The translations under genes were made by a program, and so were the position numbers. Under the pieces are notes generated by a model. It saw nothing but the letters and a program-made list of their open reading frames with translations. It had not been told where the DNA came from and searched no databases. Positions 8,838-16,581 of a stretch of DNA of 33,011 nucleotides are shown here, in pieces; within the stretch, counting starts at the first letter, position 1; the number at the start of each line of letters is the position of its first letter. Origin of the DNA: Limnothrix sp. RL_2_0. GTDB taxonomy: Bacteria; Cyanobacteriota; Cyanobacteriia; Cyanobacteriales; MRBY01. Location of the stretch: assembly GCA_012033055.1 (NCBI GenBank), contig JAAUPR010000009.1, forward strand, positions 50,626-83,636, read 5' to 3'.

Positions 8838-10037
8838 TTATTGAAGCTGACGATAATAATAAAGTTCGTGCTCTGGTAATAATTCTGGGTGAAAGATTTT
8901 AATCAAGTCAGCCAAAATAATATCAGGATTAGTGACTCCACCTTCCCAAAAATCATTTCCTCCATCAGTCGCTCTTCTGGCATTAGCAGCATAAACTTCC
9001 CCAGATAATGTGGCATCAAAAAGTTCATAGCGAGGATCTTCTTTTAAAATATCTTCTTTACTCTGCCAATCTTGGTTTACATTGATCCAAAAATCTGTAC
9101 TTTTTGCCATTGCTAAAACCCCTTCAAAATCTAAGGGTAAGCTTAATCTTTGAGGTGTTTCTTGCCATGGGTAATCAACATTTGCATCCCGAAAAAGTTG
9201 TGCAAAAAAACCTTGTCCTCCTGGCACATGCCATACACCTTGAAAAGGTGAACCACTAAGGATAACAGGTCGTTCAGAAACATTTTTAACTACTTTTTTT
9301 AATGCTTCATAACGTTGGGCGATCGCCGTAAATTCTTCGTTAGCTTTAGCCTCTTCATTAAATAATAAAGCTGTGAACTTTAGCCATTCTGCCCGACCTA
9401 AAGGTGACGCTTCCAAGTGTGCTGCATCAAGGACAACATTCATCCCCAAAGATTCTAGTAATTCTAAACCACTACTTTCGCTATCTTCTAGGCGATAACT
9501 GAGAATAACATCAGGTTGCAATCCTAAAACAACTTCATTATCTTGTTGTAAATCACCAACTTCTTTGACTTCGCCAGCAATAATTTTTTCGCGGATTAAT
9601 TCACTATAAATTAGACGGCGATCGCCTACTCCCACTAAGGTCTCTAATTGATTCAGTTTCTCAATATGTGGTAGATAAGTTGTGGACATCGCAATCACAC
9701 GATTCACAGGAATTTCAACAACTGTTGCATTAGGATAATTAGTTGGTGATGGTGTACCACATTGAACTAAAACATATTCTAAATTTTGTGTGGCATCTTC
9801 CCAAGGCTGTTTAACAGTGACAATTTTATAGTTTTTATGATATTCAACTTGAAAACCCAAGGCCACCTGAACTATCGATTTATCTGGAAAATAATCAACT
9901 TCTGGATCATAATCTTGAACACATTCTGTATCTTGTGAGGTTTGCTGATTCGGCTCAATAGTATCTATATTACGACAGCTCACTAGGCTCGTAATACAAA
10001 TTAAAACTGTACAGAAATAATTATTTTTCAGGTTCAA
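8838..10037 (-). CDS. btuF: Periplasmic cobalamin-binding lipoprotein (BtuF-like)
   Basis: This 399-residue substrate-binding protein is of the helical-backbone (Peripla_BP_2) family used by B12 and siderophore importers. A lipobox (SLVSC, Cys21) follows a short hydrophobic leader, so it is lipid-anchored. Family motifs include NRVIAMSTTYLPHIEKLNQLETLVGVGDRR, DLQQDNEVVLGLQPDVILSY and a C-terminal NPDIILADLIKIFHPEL. It is longer than E. coli BtuF because of an extra N-terminal region (about residues 30-105). The start is a TTG, and an in-frame TGA (the stop of the preceding gene) only five codons upstream leaves no ATG or GTG option. A GAGG overlapping that stop is about 14 bases away. B12 as ligand is inferred from the riboswitch-controlled locus. 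Confidence 0.87.
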   Translation of the reverse strand: MNLKNNYFCTVLICITSLVSCRNIDTIEPNQQTSQDTECVQDYDPEVDYFPDKSIVQVALGFQVEYHKNYKIVTVKQPWEDATQNLEYVLVQCGTPSPTNYPNATVVEIPVNRVIAMSTTYLPHIEKLNQLETLVGVGDRRLIYSELIREKIIAGEVKEVGDLQQDNEVVLGLQPDVILSYRLEDSESSGLELLESLGMNVVLDAAHLEASPLGRAEWLKFTALLFNEEAKANEEFTAIAQRYEALKKVVKNVSERPVILSGSPFQGVWHVPGGQGFFAQLFRDANVDYPWQETPQRLSLPLDFEGVLAMAKSTDFWINVNQDWQSKEDILKEDPRYELFDATLSGEVYAANARRATDGGNDFWEGGVTNPDIILADLIKIFHPELLPEHELYYYRQLQ

Positions 10038-10052
10038 AATAAGCTTTATTCC

Positions 10053-10829
10053 TCAAGAAAACCACGGGATTCGTTTGACTTCTGTTATTAACTTGCCGTC
10101 GTCTTGCAACTCTAGTAATCGAAAACCCGGTTGCTGCCACGCCTGAATTTCAGCTGCGGTAATCTCATGCTTGGCCGGTTTTACTTGGGTGCATGTAGCA
10201 GGGGTTCCCAAAAACTGAATATTGTTGTGTATCACATTTATTTCGTGGTGAATATGTCCAAAAAAAACGGTTTTAACTTGCGGATATTGATTAATAATTT
10301 CATGAAAATCGGAAGCATTTAAAACTGACATTTGCTCTAACCAATCAATGCCCGTTGAGACTGGATGATGGTGTAGGGCGATCGCCGTAAATAGAGAGTC
10401 TTTTTTTTCGTTTTCAGCCAGTTGATGATTTAGCCAATCCAGCTGCTCTTGAGAAATAATACCTTCCCCATATTTGGCATCAGAAAAACAAGAATTGAGT
10501 AATAAAATTTGCCACTTTCCAACCTTAAGAACTTTTTTAGCAGAGACAAATTCACTAGACAATTGCTTTGACATCACCTCTAAATTATCATGATTTCCCG
10601 GCAACCAACAACTCGAAATTTGAGTGGCATTCGCTAATTCAAGGAAGTTTAAATAGGCTTCTTTTTCTCCCTCGTGGGCAATATCTCCCGTGAAAATCAA
10701 AGCTGCTGGTTGGTGCTTTTTCACCTCCGCAAGAACTTTTTCAAGGGAATGCCAAGTTTTAACTTCTCGCATCTCTGCTTCTTGATCAGCGAGGATATGA
10801 GTGTCAGTAATTTGGGCGATGAGTACCAT
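10053..10829 (-). CDS. cpdA: CpdA-like calcineurin-type metallophosphoesterase
   Basis: This 258-residue soluble enzyme is of the cyclic-nucleotide phosphodiesterase (CpdA/GpdQ-like) class. The dimetal centre looks intact: D9-x-H11 (ITDTHI), GD at 48-49 (FTGDIAHEG), GNHD at 78-81, HHHP at 153-156 and GHIHHE at 191-196. It has no signal peptide, so it acts in the cytoplasm. It sits second in the B12 operon, between receptor and binding protein. The same gene content (btuB, cpdA, btuC, btuF) has been described under cobalamin-riboswitch control in Synechococcus sp. PCC 7002. Its contribution to B12 use is unknown: dephosphorylation of a cobalamin intermediate or a cAMP link are both possible. 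The substrate cannot be read from the sequence. Confidence 0.88.
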   Translation of the reverse strand: MVLIAQITDTHILADQEAEMREVKTWHSLEKVLAEVKKHQPAALIFTGDIAHEGEKEAYLNFLELANATQISSCWLPGNHDNLEVMSKQLSSEFVSAKKVLKVGKWQILLLNSCFSDAKYGEGIISQEQLDWLNHQLAENEKKDSLFTAIALHHHPVSTGIDWLEQMSVLNASDFHEIINQYPQVKTVFFGHIHHEINVIHNNIQFLGTPATCTQVKPAKHEITAAEIQAWQQPGFRLLELQDDGKLITEVKRIPWFS

Positions 10830-10854
10830 GGGTTAGGCTCTATGAAAATGGATG

Positions 10855-10886
10855 CTCCACCCACCATGCTAGCAAGTGGAGTCTCT
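10855..10886. repeat. Inverted repeat in the btuB-cpdA spacer
   Basis: CTCCAC (10855-10860) and GTGGAG (10876-10881) form a 6-bp stem, followed on the + strand by TCTCTTTTTT. It would look like a + strand terminator, but no + strand gene ends here. On the - strand it lies between btuB and cpdA without a T-run, so an mRNA-stabilising or processing role for the btu transcript is more plausible. Confidence 0.4.
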
Positions 10887-10903
10887 TTTTTATTAACAAT
10901 TAC

Positions 10904-12889
10904 TTACTGTAACTTGGCATTCACACCAATTTGGAAACGACTACCCTCGCCCGGAAATCCGGGGAAAACTTCAAAGTTTTCATCAAAAATATTTTCCCAA
11001 CTAGCTGTGAGAGCAACATTCTCATTGATCGGATATCGCGCACGAAGATCAACGTTGGTATAGCTGCTTAAAGATTGGGTGTTACTGTTATTCACTAGGC
11101 GATCGCCAAGATTTCTCACAAACAAGCCCACATAAATACCTTGGGGATTTTCGTAAGCAACACCAATATTAAAACTGTCTGCACCGGAGAAAGATAATTC
11201 ATTGCCCTCTACTGTAGGGTCTGCATCTTTAAGGATTTTGGTATCGTTTATAGTGTAGTTAACAAACCCATAAAAAGATTTAGAAATTTGTACATTCAGA
11301 GCCGCTTCTAAACCTTGAAATCTAACTTTGCCAACATTCTGGGGTGTGAAAGTGTTGAGGTCAAAATTAATCGCATCATCAACAACATTATTAAAATAAG
11401 TAAGGCGGAATAATGCGCGATCACCAATCTTTTGGTCAACCCCAATATCAAAACTATTCCCTACTTCTGGCTTCAGGTTAGGATTATTAAACGGTGCGAA
11501 AAACAGATCACCTCCAGACGGTACTCGGAAGTTGCGAGCATAATTAGCGCGGAGACTAGTACTATCCGTCACTTGCCAAAGCACACCTGCACTAGGGGAG
11601 GTAAATGATCCATCTGCTAAACTATTAAAATCTTGTCGTATACCGAGATTCGCCTGTAGTTTGGGGGTGACATCTAAGGCATACCGAGCGAAAATTGACC
11701 CTTGATTAATCTGTTCGTCATAGTTTTCAAGACCAAAACTTTCATTCGATGTTTGAATGTGACGATAATCGAAACCGTAGGCAATATTTTGGTTGGCGGT
11801 AAATTGCCAATTATGCTGAATTTGTGCCCCTAAAGAACGACTTTTTACTTCATCGTCAACGGGGAAAAAACCATCGGGATTTTTAAAATAGTAATTATTA
11901 AAATCGGCAAAAATCTTGGTATTGAGTTCCGAATTGTCACTATTTCCTAGGCGGGATTTAACCCCAAGGGAAAGCAACATGTCATTTGTATATTGACTCG
12001 CATTGGGGCTAAGGCTATTAAATGACCCTACGCCGCTACCAGTGGGAACACCGCCTGGTACACCCAAATCTTTGCTGAGATATAGCCCTTTAAAAGTTAC
12101 TTCATGGCGATCGCCAACCATCCCTAAGACTTGCAGATCTAAATTTTGCAGTGCAGCATCTGCGTTATCACGAGTTCCAGAAACACCAATATTCTCTAAA
12201 TCGTAGCCAAAGTCATTTTCCGCAGCGGTACGTTCATAACCTAAGCGAACAGCAATTTTTTCTGAACCATTACTTACCGAAATACTTTGTCGGTTATAAC
12301 CAAAACTGCCAATTTCTGCCCCAACATTGACCGTCGCTGGCTCGTCGAGATTCAGTTGGCTGGTTACAATATTAATCACTCCGGCGATCGCACTAGAACC
12401 GAATAAGGTGGAGCCGCCCCCCGGAATAAATTCAATCCGTTCAAGGGAGCCAACACTAATTTTTGAAAGGTCAAATTCACCAAAAAATCCCAGCTCATTA
12501 ATTGGGCGACCATCAAGCAAAATGAGGGATTGGGTAGAGCGTCCTCCCCGAATAAATTGACCACTTTGAGCACCTAGTTGTGTGCCAGCAGTGCCATCGG
12601 TAAAGATTCCCGGAAAATATTGCAAAGCCTCATTCACTGTGCGGTAGCCTTGGGCTTCGATCTGCTCGCGGTCAATCACATAGGCGGGACGACTAGATTC
12701 TTTGACTGTACCTTCCTGACGAAAAGGAGCATAAACGGGTTGGTTAAGAATGTCATCAATAATGTTGAATTCAAACTCATAAATTTCGAAGTCTTCTACT
12801 GGGGAAGTCGGGGTTTCTTCTTGGGCGATCGCCGCCGATGCGCTAGTGACTAAAAGTAGGGCAGCTAAAGATAGAGATTTGGTGATCAT
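10904..12889 (-). CDS. btuB: TonB-dependent outer-membrane receptor, probably cobalamin (BtuB)
   Basis: This 661-residue outer-membrane transporter has a signal peptide MITKSLSLAALLLVTSASAAIA with predicted cleavage near residue 22. The plug domain spans about residues 60-180 (PAYVIDREQIEAQGYRTVNEALQYFPGIF, FIRGGRSTQSLILLDGRPINELG, IEFIPGGGSTLFGSSAIAGVINI). The rest has the alternating strands of a 22-stranded barrel. The C-terminus reads FQIGVNAKLQ and lacks the usual terminal aromatic residue, which is unusual. There is no Shine-Dalgarno sequence before the ATG; the 20 bases before it are A/T-only except for one G. It is the first gene after the cobalamin riboswitch, which supports B12 as substrate over siderophores. 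Length suits BtuB-type receptors. Confidence 0.9.
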   Translation of the reverse strand: MITKSLSLAALLLVTSASAAIAQEETPTSPVEDFEIYEFEFNIIDDILNQPVYAPFRQEGTVKESSRPAYVIDREQIEAQGYRTVNEALQYFPGIFTDGTAGTQLGAQSGQFIRGGRSTQSLILLDGRPINELGFFGEFDLSKISVGSLERIEFIPGGGSTLFGSSAIAGVINIVTSQLNLDEPATVNVGAEIGSFGYNRQSISVSNGSEKIAVRLGYERTAAENDFGYDLENIGVSGTRDNADAALQNLDLQVLGMVGDRHEVTFKGLYLSKDLGVPGGVPTGSGVGSFNSLSPNASQYTNDMLLSLGVKSRLGNSDNSELNTKIFADFNNYYFKNPDGFFPVDDEVKSRSLGAQIQHNWQFTANQNIAYGFDYRHIQTSNESFGLENYDEQINQGSIFARYALDVTPKLQANLGIRQDFNSLADGSFTSPSAGVLWQVTDSTSLRANYARNFRVPSGGDLFFAPFNNPNLKPEVGNSFDIGVDQKIGDRALFRLTYFNNVVDDAINFDLNTFTPQNVGKVRFQGLEAALNVQISKSFYGFVNYTINDTKILKDADPTVEGNELSFSGADSFNIGVAYENPQGIYVGLFVRNLGDRLVNNSNTQSLSSYTNVDLRARYPINENVALTASWENIFDENFEVFPGFPGEGSRFQIGVNAKLQ

Positions 12890-12961
12890 ATAATTTAAAA
12901 ATCTTTTTTAATAGATGAAGTTTGTTTCAAGAATTGCATTGAGAAATCAAGTATTTTAGAT

Positions 12962-12990
12962 AAAAAATCTACAGCAAATTTACTCTGCTA
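12962..12990 (-). terminator. Weak terminator-like hairpin in the btuB leader
   Basis: On the - strand TAGCA pairs with TGCTGTA (two-base bulge) around a loop of about nine bases, followed by GA and TTTTTT. The stem is short and A/T-rich, so its strength is doubtful. It is positioned where a transcriptional expression platform could act, upstream of btuB. Confidence 0.3.
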
Positions 12991-13028
12991 ACCCAGTCAA
13001 AATCGGGTAAACAGATTGATTATTTCCA

Positions 13029-13058
13029 CTAAAAGATATCGACCTAAAAGATATCGAT
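13029..13058. repeat. 15-base tandem repeat in the btuB leader
   Basis: CTAAAAGATATCGA occurs twice (13029-13042 and 13044-13057) with a 15-base period; each copy contains the palindrome GATATC. On the - strand AAGATACGA can fold back on TCGATATCTT, so it may be part of an RNA hairpin rather than a protein-binding site. It could also be a simple slippage duplication. Confidence 0.55.
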
Positions 13059-13160
13059 AATTATTCGTATCTTGTCCTTAGCAAATAAGACAAAATAACA
13101 TGTTAGAAAATAGAAATTGCCTCAAACACTGAGCTGGCAACAGAAAAAGACTTCTAGACA

Positions 13161-13199
13161 TCACCTGTACCCCGCAGATGTTGATAAATGAGTATGCAT
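13161..13199 (-). CDS. Possible 12-codon leader ORF overlapping the riboswitch P13 hairpin
   Basis: ATG at 13199 opens MHTHLSTSAGYR and stops at TGA 13163-13161. The last bases overlap the ATG of the next small ORF as TGATG, the geometry of translational coupling. The coding part contains the whole P13 hairpin. There is no Shine-Dalgarno sequence (AAAAAAAC precedes the ATG), so translation is uncertain and chance occurrence is possible. Confidence 0.22.
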   Translation of the reverse strand: MHTHLSTSAGYR

Positions 13200-13329
13200 G
13201 TTTTTTTAGATCGGCGGGCATTCTGACTTAGAAGTGAAGGGCACTTCATCACAGTTGCGGGACAGCGATGGTTTCGCACCATTCTTTCCCCATTACTTTT
13301 GCCGACTGCTCCTCGACAAAACCGATAAG
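13162..13329 (-). promoter_or_regulatory. Cobalamin (AdoCbl-type) riboswitch upstream of btuB
   Basis: On the - strand the aptamer contains the family landmarks in order: GGTGCGAAACC (P4 region), GCTGTCCCGCAACTGTG (P5/L5, 13266-13250), AAGTGCCCTTCACTT (P6), and the B12 box AGTCAGAATGCCCGCC (about 13228-13213). The closing strands GTCGGC and GCCGA pair. Twenty-eight bases after the B12-box end, CATCTG-CGGGGTA-CAGGTG (13180-13162) forms a P13 hairpin. Its loop GCGGG is fully complementary to CCCGC in L5, the kissing-loop contact known from this class. High cobalamin should stabilise the off state and repress btuB-cpdA-btuF-btuC. The hairpin is far from the btuB start, so the read-out is unclear. 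Confidence 0.93.
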
Positions 13330-13333
13330 AACA

Positions 13334-13366
13334 TTATTATACAGCAGGCGATCGCCTTTACTGCAA
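13334..13366 (-). promoter_or_regulatory. Promoter of the btu riboswitch transcript
   Basis: A perfect -10 element TATAAT lies on the - strand at 13341-13336, preceded by TG one base before it. The -35 is poor (TTGCAG at 13366-13361 with a 19-base gap, or GCAGTA at 17). Transcription would start near 13329, just before the riboswitch closing stem and after the stop codon of the ATP-grasp gene at 13384. A HIP1 site GGCGATCGCC lies in the spacer. Confidence 0.6.
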
Positions 13367-13383
13367 ATCCTTTAAGTTTTTCT

Positions 13384-14535
13384 TTAGTTCTCTAGAAGTG
13401 CCGTGATATGGCTAATAATTCTTCTGTGATTGGTTAGTAAATAATCGAGGCGATCACTAATCAAAGATAAAATAAAGTCTTCGTAAGTCATGCCCTGCTC
13501 CGATAAACCTTGGGCTGTGAGGCTCGTCACATTTGCCGCAGGACGCTTCAGATCTGGCTTAGGATTTGCTTCGAGAATCTGAATGTTTCCATATTCATCC
13601 ATGCGGGCATCGATACGAATTAGAGTATTTAAACTAAACTCTCGATAAATTCTGGCGGCAAGTTTTGCTAGTTCATTTTTAACGGGTTCACTATCATCAA
13701 CGAGCTGAACTCTTTTGCCTGTAATAGCTTTTTTGTCCATCGAAGTGAAAATCTTTTCATCTGCCCCTAAAAGTCTTTCTAAAATAGAAAAAGTGAATGG
13801 TTCTTCGGGCTTTGTAAACACACCATTTTTATGGCGGACATAACCGCACACGGAGACACAAAATTCACGACCGGGTAAAAACGGTTCGATTAAAGCGGTG
13901 TTGTGGGTAACATGATGAATATCGGCGATCGCCTCGGTGAGATCTTTGGGATTATCAACAAAATGAATATTTAAAGAGGCACGACCAGAGACCGGTTTAG
14001 CCAAAAAACTGCCCGTATAATTGCCAAAAAGTTGTTGAAAGCGGGTATTTTTTCCAGCCATAAATTCCCCTTGGGCGGGATGCCAAATCATGAATGGCGC
14101 AGTGGGAAAACCGAGGCCTTGCAACTCTCGTTTAAAGGAATGTTTATTGTCCAGAATCGAGCTATTGAGAGGGTTATGTCCAACGTAGGGTACACCCAAC
14201 ATTTCCATTATCGCCGGGGTATGACACACCGGATTATAGCCTTGAACACCGCCCGTATTTAACCAAGCAATGTGAATATTATTGGTGCGGAGGCGATCGC
14301 CGAGGGTAGCATCATCAGGGATGACAAAAACATGTTTAAAGCCTAAATCCCGCAGCGAATTCGCAATATCATTAGCAACCACCTCATAAGTTTTAGTGGA
14401 GCGAGGATTATGGGTTTGATAAATAACAGCATTCTCAACCGTTTTATCACCACCGTGAACCACCGCAATCCTAAGTTTTTCGCGGAAAATATCGATGCAT
14501 TGTGGCAGTTGAGAAAAATCGTATGCGAGGCCCAT
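13384..14535 (-). CDS. D-alanine-D-alanine ligase-like ATP-grasp protein
   Basis: This is a protein of about 383 residues with a Ddl-like ATP-grasp fold. The N-terminal part has LRIAVVHGGDK followed by IAWLNTGGVQGYN and MEMLGVPYVGHNPLNSSILDNKHSFKREL, the typical Ddl linker into the ATP-binding domain. FLAKPVSGRASLNI, EPFLPGREFCVSV and the metal-binding ILEANPKPDLKRP complete the grasp. The ATG at 14535 (MGLAYDFSQLPQCID) is preferred to the TTG at 14556. It differs from canonical Ddl in lacking the GxxGEDG core after the glycine-rich start, so a true D-Ala-D-Ala ligase role is uncertain and another carboxylate-amine ligation is possible. It is divergent from comEC, with a 90-base shared upstream region. 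Confidence 0.8.
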   Translation of the reverse strand: MGLAYDFSQLPQCIDIFREKLRIAVVHGGDKTVENAVIYQTHNPRSTKTYEVVANDIANSLRDLGFKHVFVIPDDATLGDRLRTNNIHIAWLNTGGVQGYNPVCHTPAIMEMLGVPYVGHNPLNSSILDNKHSFKRELQGLGFPTAPFMIWHPAQGEFMAGKNTRFQQLFGNYTGSFLAKPVSGRASLNIHFVDNPKDLTEAIADIHHVTHNTALIEPFLPGREFCVSVCGYVRHKNGVFTKPEEPFTFSILERLLGADEKIFTSMDKKAITGKRVQLVDDSEPVKNELAKLAARIYREFSLNTLIRIDARMDEYGNIQILEANPKPDLKRPAANVTSLTAQGLSEQGMTYEDFILSLISDRLDYLLTNHRRIISHITALLEN

Positions 14536-14625
14536 ATTCAACCTGTGAATCAACAAATCTTGTGCAGCGATGATATTTTAGCCTAAGTAGGGCCTTGGCA
14601 TTTTGTTTATTGGCAACAGAAATTA

Positions 14626-16581
14626 ATGAATCTAAATCAGGGTGCAATTCTTTGCCTAGGATATGTTCTAGGACTTTTTTTGACGAGTCTTTGGGGGGGC
14701 ATCAATGCAAATCCTAGTCCTTGGCAATGGGGAATAATTATTGCGGCGATCGCCATTTTGACCACAGGTAGCGCGATTATTTTACCCCGTCATTTCTGGC
14801 AATTGCGGGCAAAATTTTGGGTAACCGTAGGGTTAATCGCATTGTTGGCGGTAGGCTACTTTCAAGTGAGAATGCCGCGACCTCAGGGCAGTCCAATTTA
14901 TACCCTCACCCAAACAGAATCAAGTCTCTTAAAATACCCCATCCAAATCACTGGAGAAATTATCGATCAACCCCAATCAAAAGAAGATGGAAAAAGCCGT
15001 TTTTGGTTAAACACGAAAACAATCACAACTAAATACGATTCCTTCACAACAAAAGGGAAACTATACACCACGCTATCTAATGATCAAACAACATTAAAAT
15101 CTGGAGATTTTGTCAGCTTAAAAGGTCGTCTCTATCAACCAAGAGCCAATCAAGATCCTTGGGCTTTTGACTTTGCCACATATTTACGAAAGCATAATTC
15201 TTTCTTCGGTTTTACAGCTTGGGAATCACAAAATATTCAATCCTCTGGTTGGACTATTAGTCAAATTAGAGAGCGCATAAAAAATGTCCATGCAAAATTT
15301 CTAGATGATAATCGCGGGACTCTATTAAGTTCCATGGTGCTTGGCAGAAAATCTGTAGACTTACCAGAAAATATTTACGATCTTTGGGTCAAATCTGGCC
15401 TAGCCTACACTATTGCAGCATCTGGATTTCATGTTGCTCTCTTATTGGGATCGATTCAGTGGTTTACCAAAAATAAACCTGTAAAAGTTCAACTCTTTAC
15501 AAGTATCAGTATTCTAATATTTTACATCCTCCTAACTGGATTTCAGCCCTCGGTTTTACGGGCAGCATTGATGGGAATAGCCGGATTAGTTGCTCTAGCA
15601 TTGGACAGAAAGACAAAACCGATTAGCCTACTATTACTCGTCGCCACATTATTACTGATTTTCAACCCCTTATGGATTTGGGATCTCGGATTTCAGTTAA
15701 GCTTTTTAGCCACATTCGGTTTGCTCACAACCTTAGCGCCGCTTCAGAAAAAGCTAGATTTTGTTCCCCCCACAATTGCGACGGCGATCGCCATTCCCAT
15801 CGCAGCGAGTCTTTGGACTTTGCCCTTAATTGCCTACCAGTTTAATGTCATTGCAACCTACTGTATCCCAAGCAGTATATTACTTACACCATTTATCTTT
15901 GTCGTCAGTTTAGGCGGGATGATTAGCGGAGCAGTGGGATTAATTATTCCAGATCTTGGTGCGGCGATCGCCTACCTTGTCGGTATTCCTTTAGGATGGA
16001 TGATCGCTATTGTTAAGTTAATCGTCGCATTACCCGGCAGCAATTTATCCATCGCATCATTACATTGGTCACAATTGGCATTAATCTACAGCACAATGCT
16101 TATTATCTGGCTCACAAAATGGGGTAAAAAGTATAGTAATACACTCGGATTTAGCCTTTTTTTCTTATTTGTCATTTTTCTCACCCTTAAAAACTTTACG
16201 ACAACACAGGTTACTATCCTAAATACCCAAAATAATCCAATTTTTATCACTCAATCAGCCGGGAAAACAATTATTTTTAAAGGTGAATCTGACACAGCAG
16301 ATCAATTCCCTTTGACTTCATTTTTGAGACAAGCTGGCATTAGTGAAGTAGATGCTTTTATCTCAACCGCCGCCGCCTCTACCACTTCCAGTGAAAATCC
16401 CCTTGGAACTGACTTTGCAATTGATCAAAAACTAATATTCTCAGCAACCGATAATCAAGAAATCTCACAACCACTACAGCCTTTTGAGTCAAAAAGATTC
16501 GGTGATATTACTGTCCAATTATTACAAAAGAATCCTTTTCTCCTTGCCATTAAAGTAAAGCAACAACTCTTTTATTTTTAG
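14626..16581 (+). CDS. comEC: ComEC/Rec2-type DNA-uptake channel, truncated by an apparent frameshift
   Basis: ComEC carries single-stranded DNA across the inner membrane during natural transformation. The first three hydrophobic segments (residues about 5-80) precede the soluble N-terminal domain (about 100-200), which has the OB-like stretch GDFVSLKGRLYQPRANQDPWAFDFATYLRK. The competence domain follows, with SGLAYTIAASGFHVALLLG at about 257-275, LLTGFQPSVLRAALMGI and LGFQLSFLATFGLL. After residue about 530 comes the metallo-beta-lactamase-like tail, with the usual DVGQGD replaced by ILNTQNNP, as is common in cyanobacteria. The ORF stops at TAG 16579-16581, but the family tail continues in the -1 frame (16578-16823). 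With one added T the product would be about 730 residues, a normal ComEC length. Confidence 0.88.
   Translation: MNLNQGAILCLGYVLGLFLTSLWGGINANPSPWQWGIIIAAIAILTTGSAIILPRHFWQLRAKFWVTVGLIALLAVGYFQVRMPRPQGSPIYTLTQTESSLLKYPIQITGEIIDQPQSKEDGKSRFWLNTKTITTKYDSFTTKGKLYTTLSNDQTTLKSGDFVSLKGRLYQPRANQDPWAFDFATYLRKHNSFFGFTAWESQNIQSSGWTISQIRERIKNVHAKFLDDNRGTLLSSMVLGRKSVDLPENIYDLWVKSGLAYTIAASGFHVALLLGSIQWFTKNKPVKVQLFTSISILIFYILLTGFQPSVLRAALMGIAGLVALALDRKTKPISLLLLVATLLLIFNPLWIWDLGFQLSFLATFGLLTTLAPLQKKLDFVPPTIATAIAIPIAASLWTLPLIAYQFNVIATYCIPSSILLTPFIFVVSLGGMISGAVGLIIPDLGAAIAYLVGIPLGWMIAIVKLIVALPGSNLSIASLHWSQLALIYSTMLIIWLTKWGKKYSNTLGFSLFFLFVIFLTLKNFTTTQVTILNTQNNPIFITQSAGKTIIFKGESDTADQFPLTSFLRQAGISEVDAFISTAAASTTSSENPLGTDFAIDQKLIFSATDNQEISQPLQPFESKRFGDITVQLLQKNPFLLAIKVKQQLFYF

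Larger units (their letters stand above)
12890..13161 (-). other. Long btuB leader between riboswitch hairpin and start codon
   Basis: On the - strand this leader of about 270 nt separates the P13 hairpin from the btuB ATG. It contains a 27-codon ORF (ATG at 13161, TAA at 13078; MSRSLFLLPAQCLRQFLFSN followed by seven hydrophobic residues), a 15-base tandem repeat (13029-13058), and a weak hairpin with a T6 run (- strand, 12990-12962). Which of these elements transmits riboswitch state to btuB cannot be decided from sequence. Confidence 0.5.

Noticed and set aside
10674-11063. 129-codon + strand frame across the btuB-cpdA junction
   Set aside because: It is antisense to two clear genes and shows no domain.
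13047-13075. Fur- or Zur-box-like AT-rich palindrome (GATAATTATTCGTATC) in the btuB leader
   Set aside because: It is a poor match to either consensus and lies more than 250 bases downstream of the promoter; it is better explained as part of an RNA hairpin.
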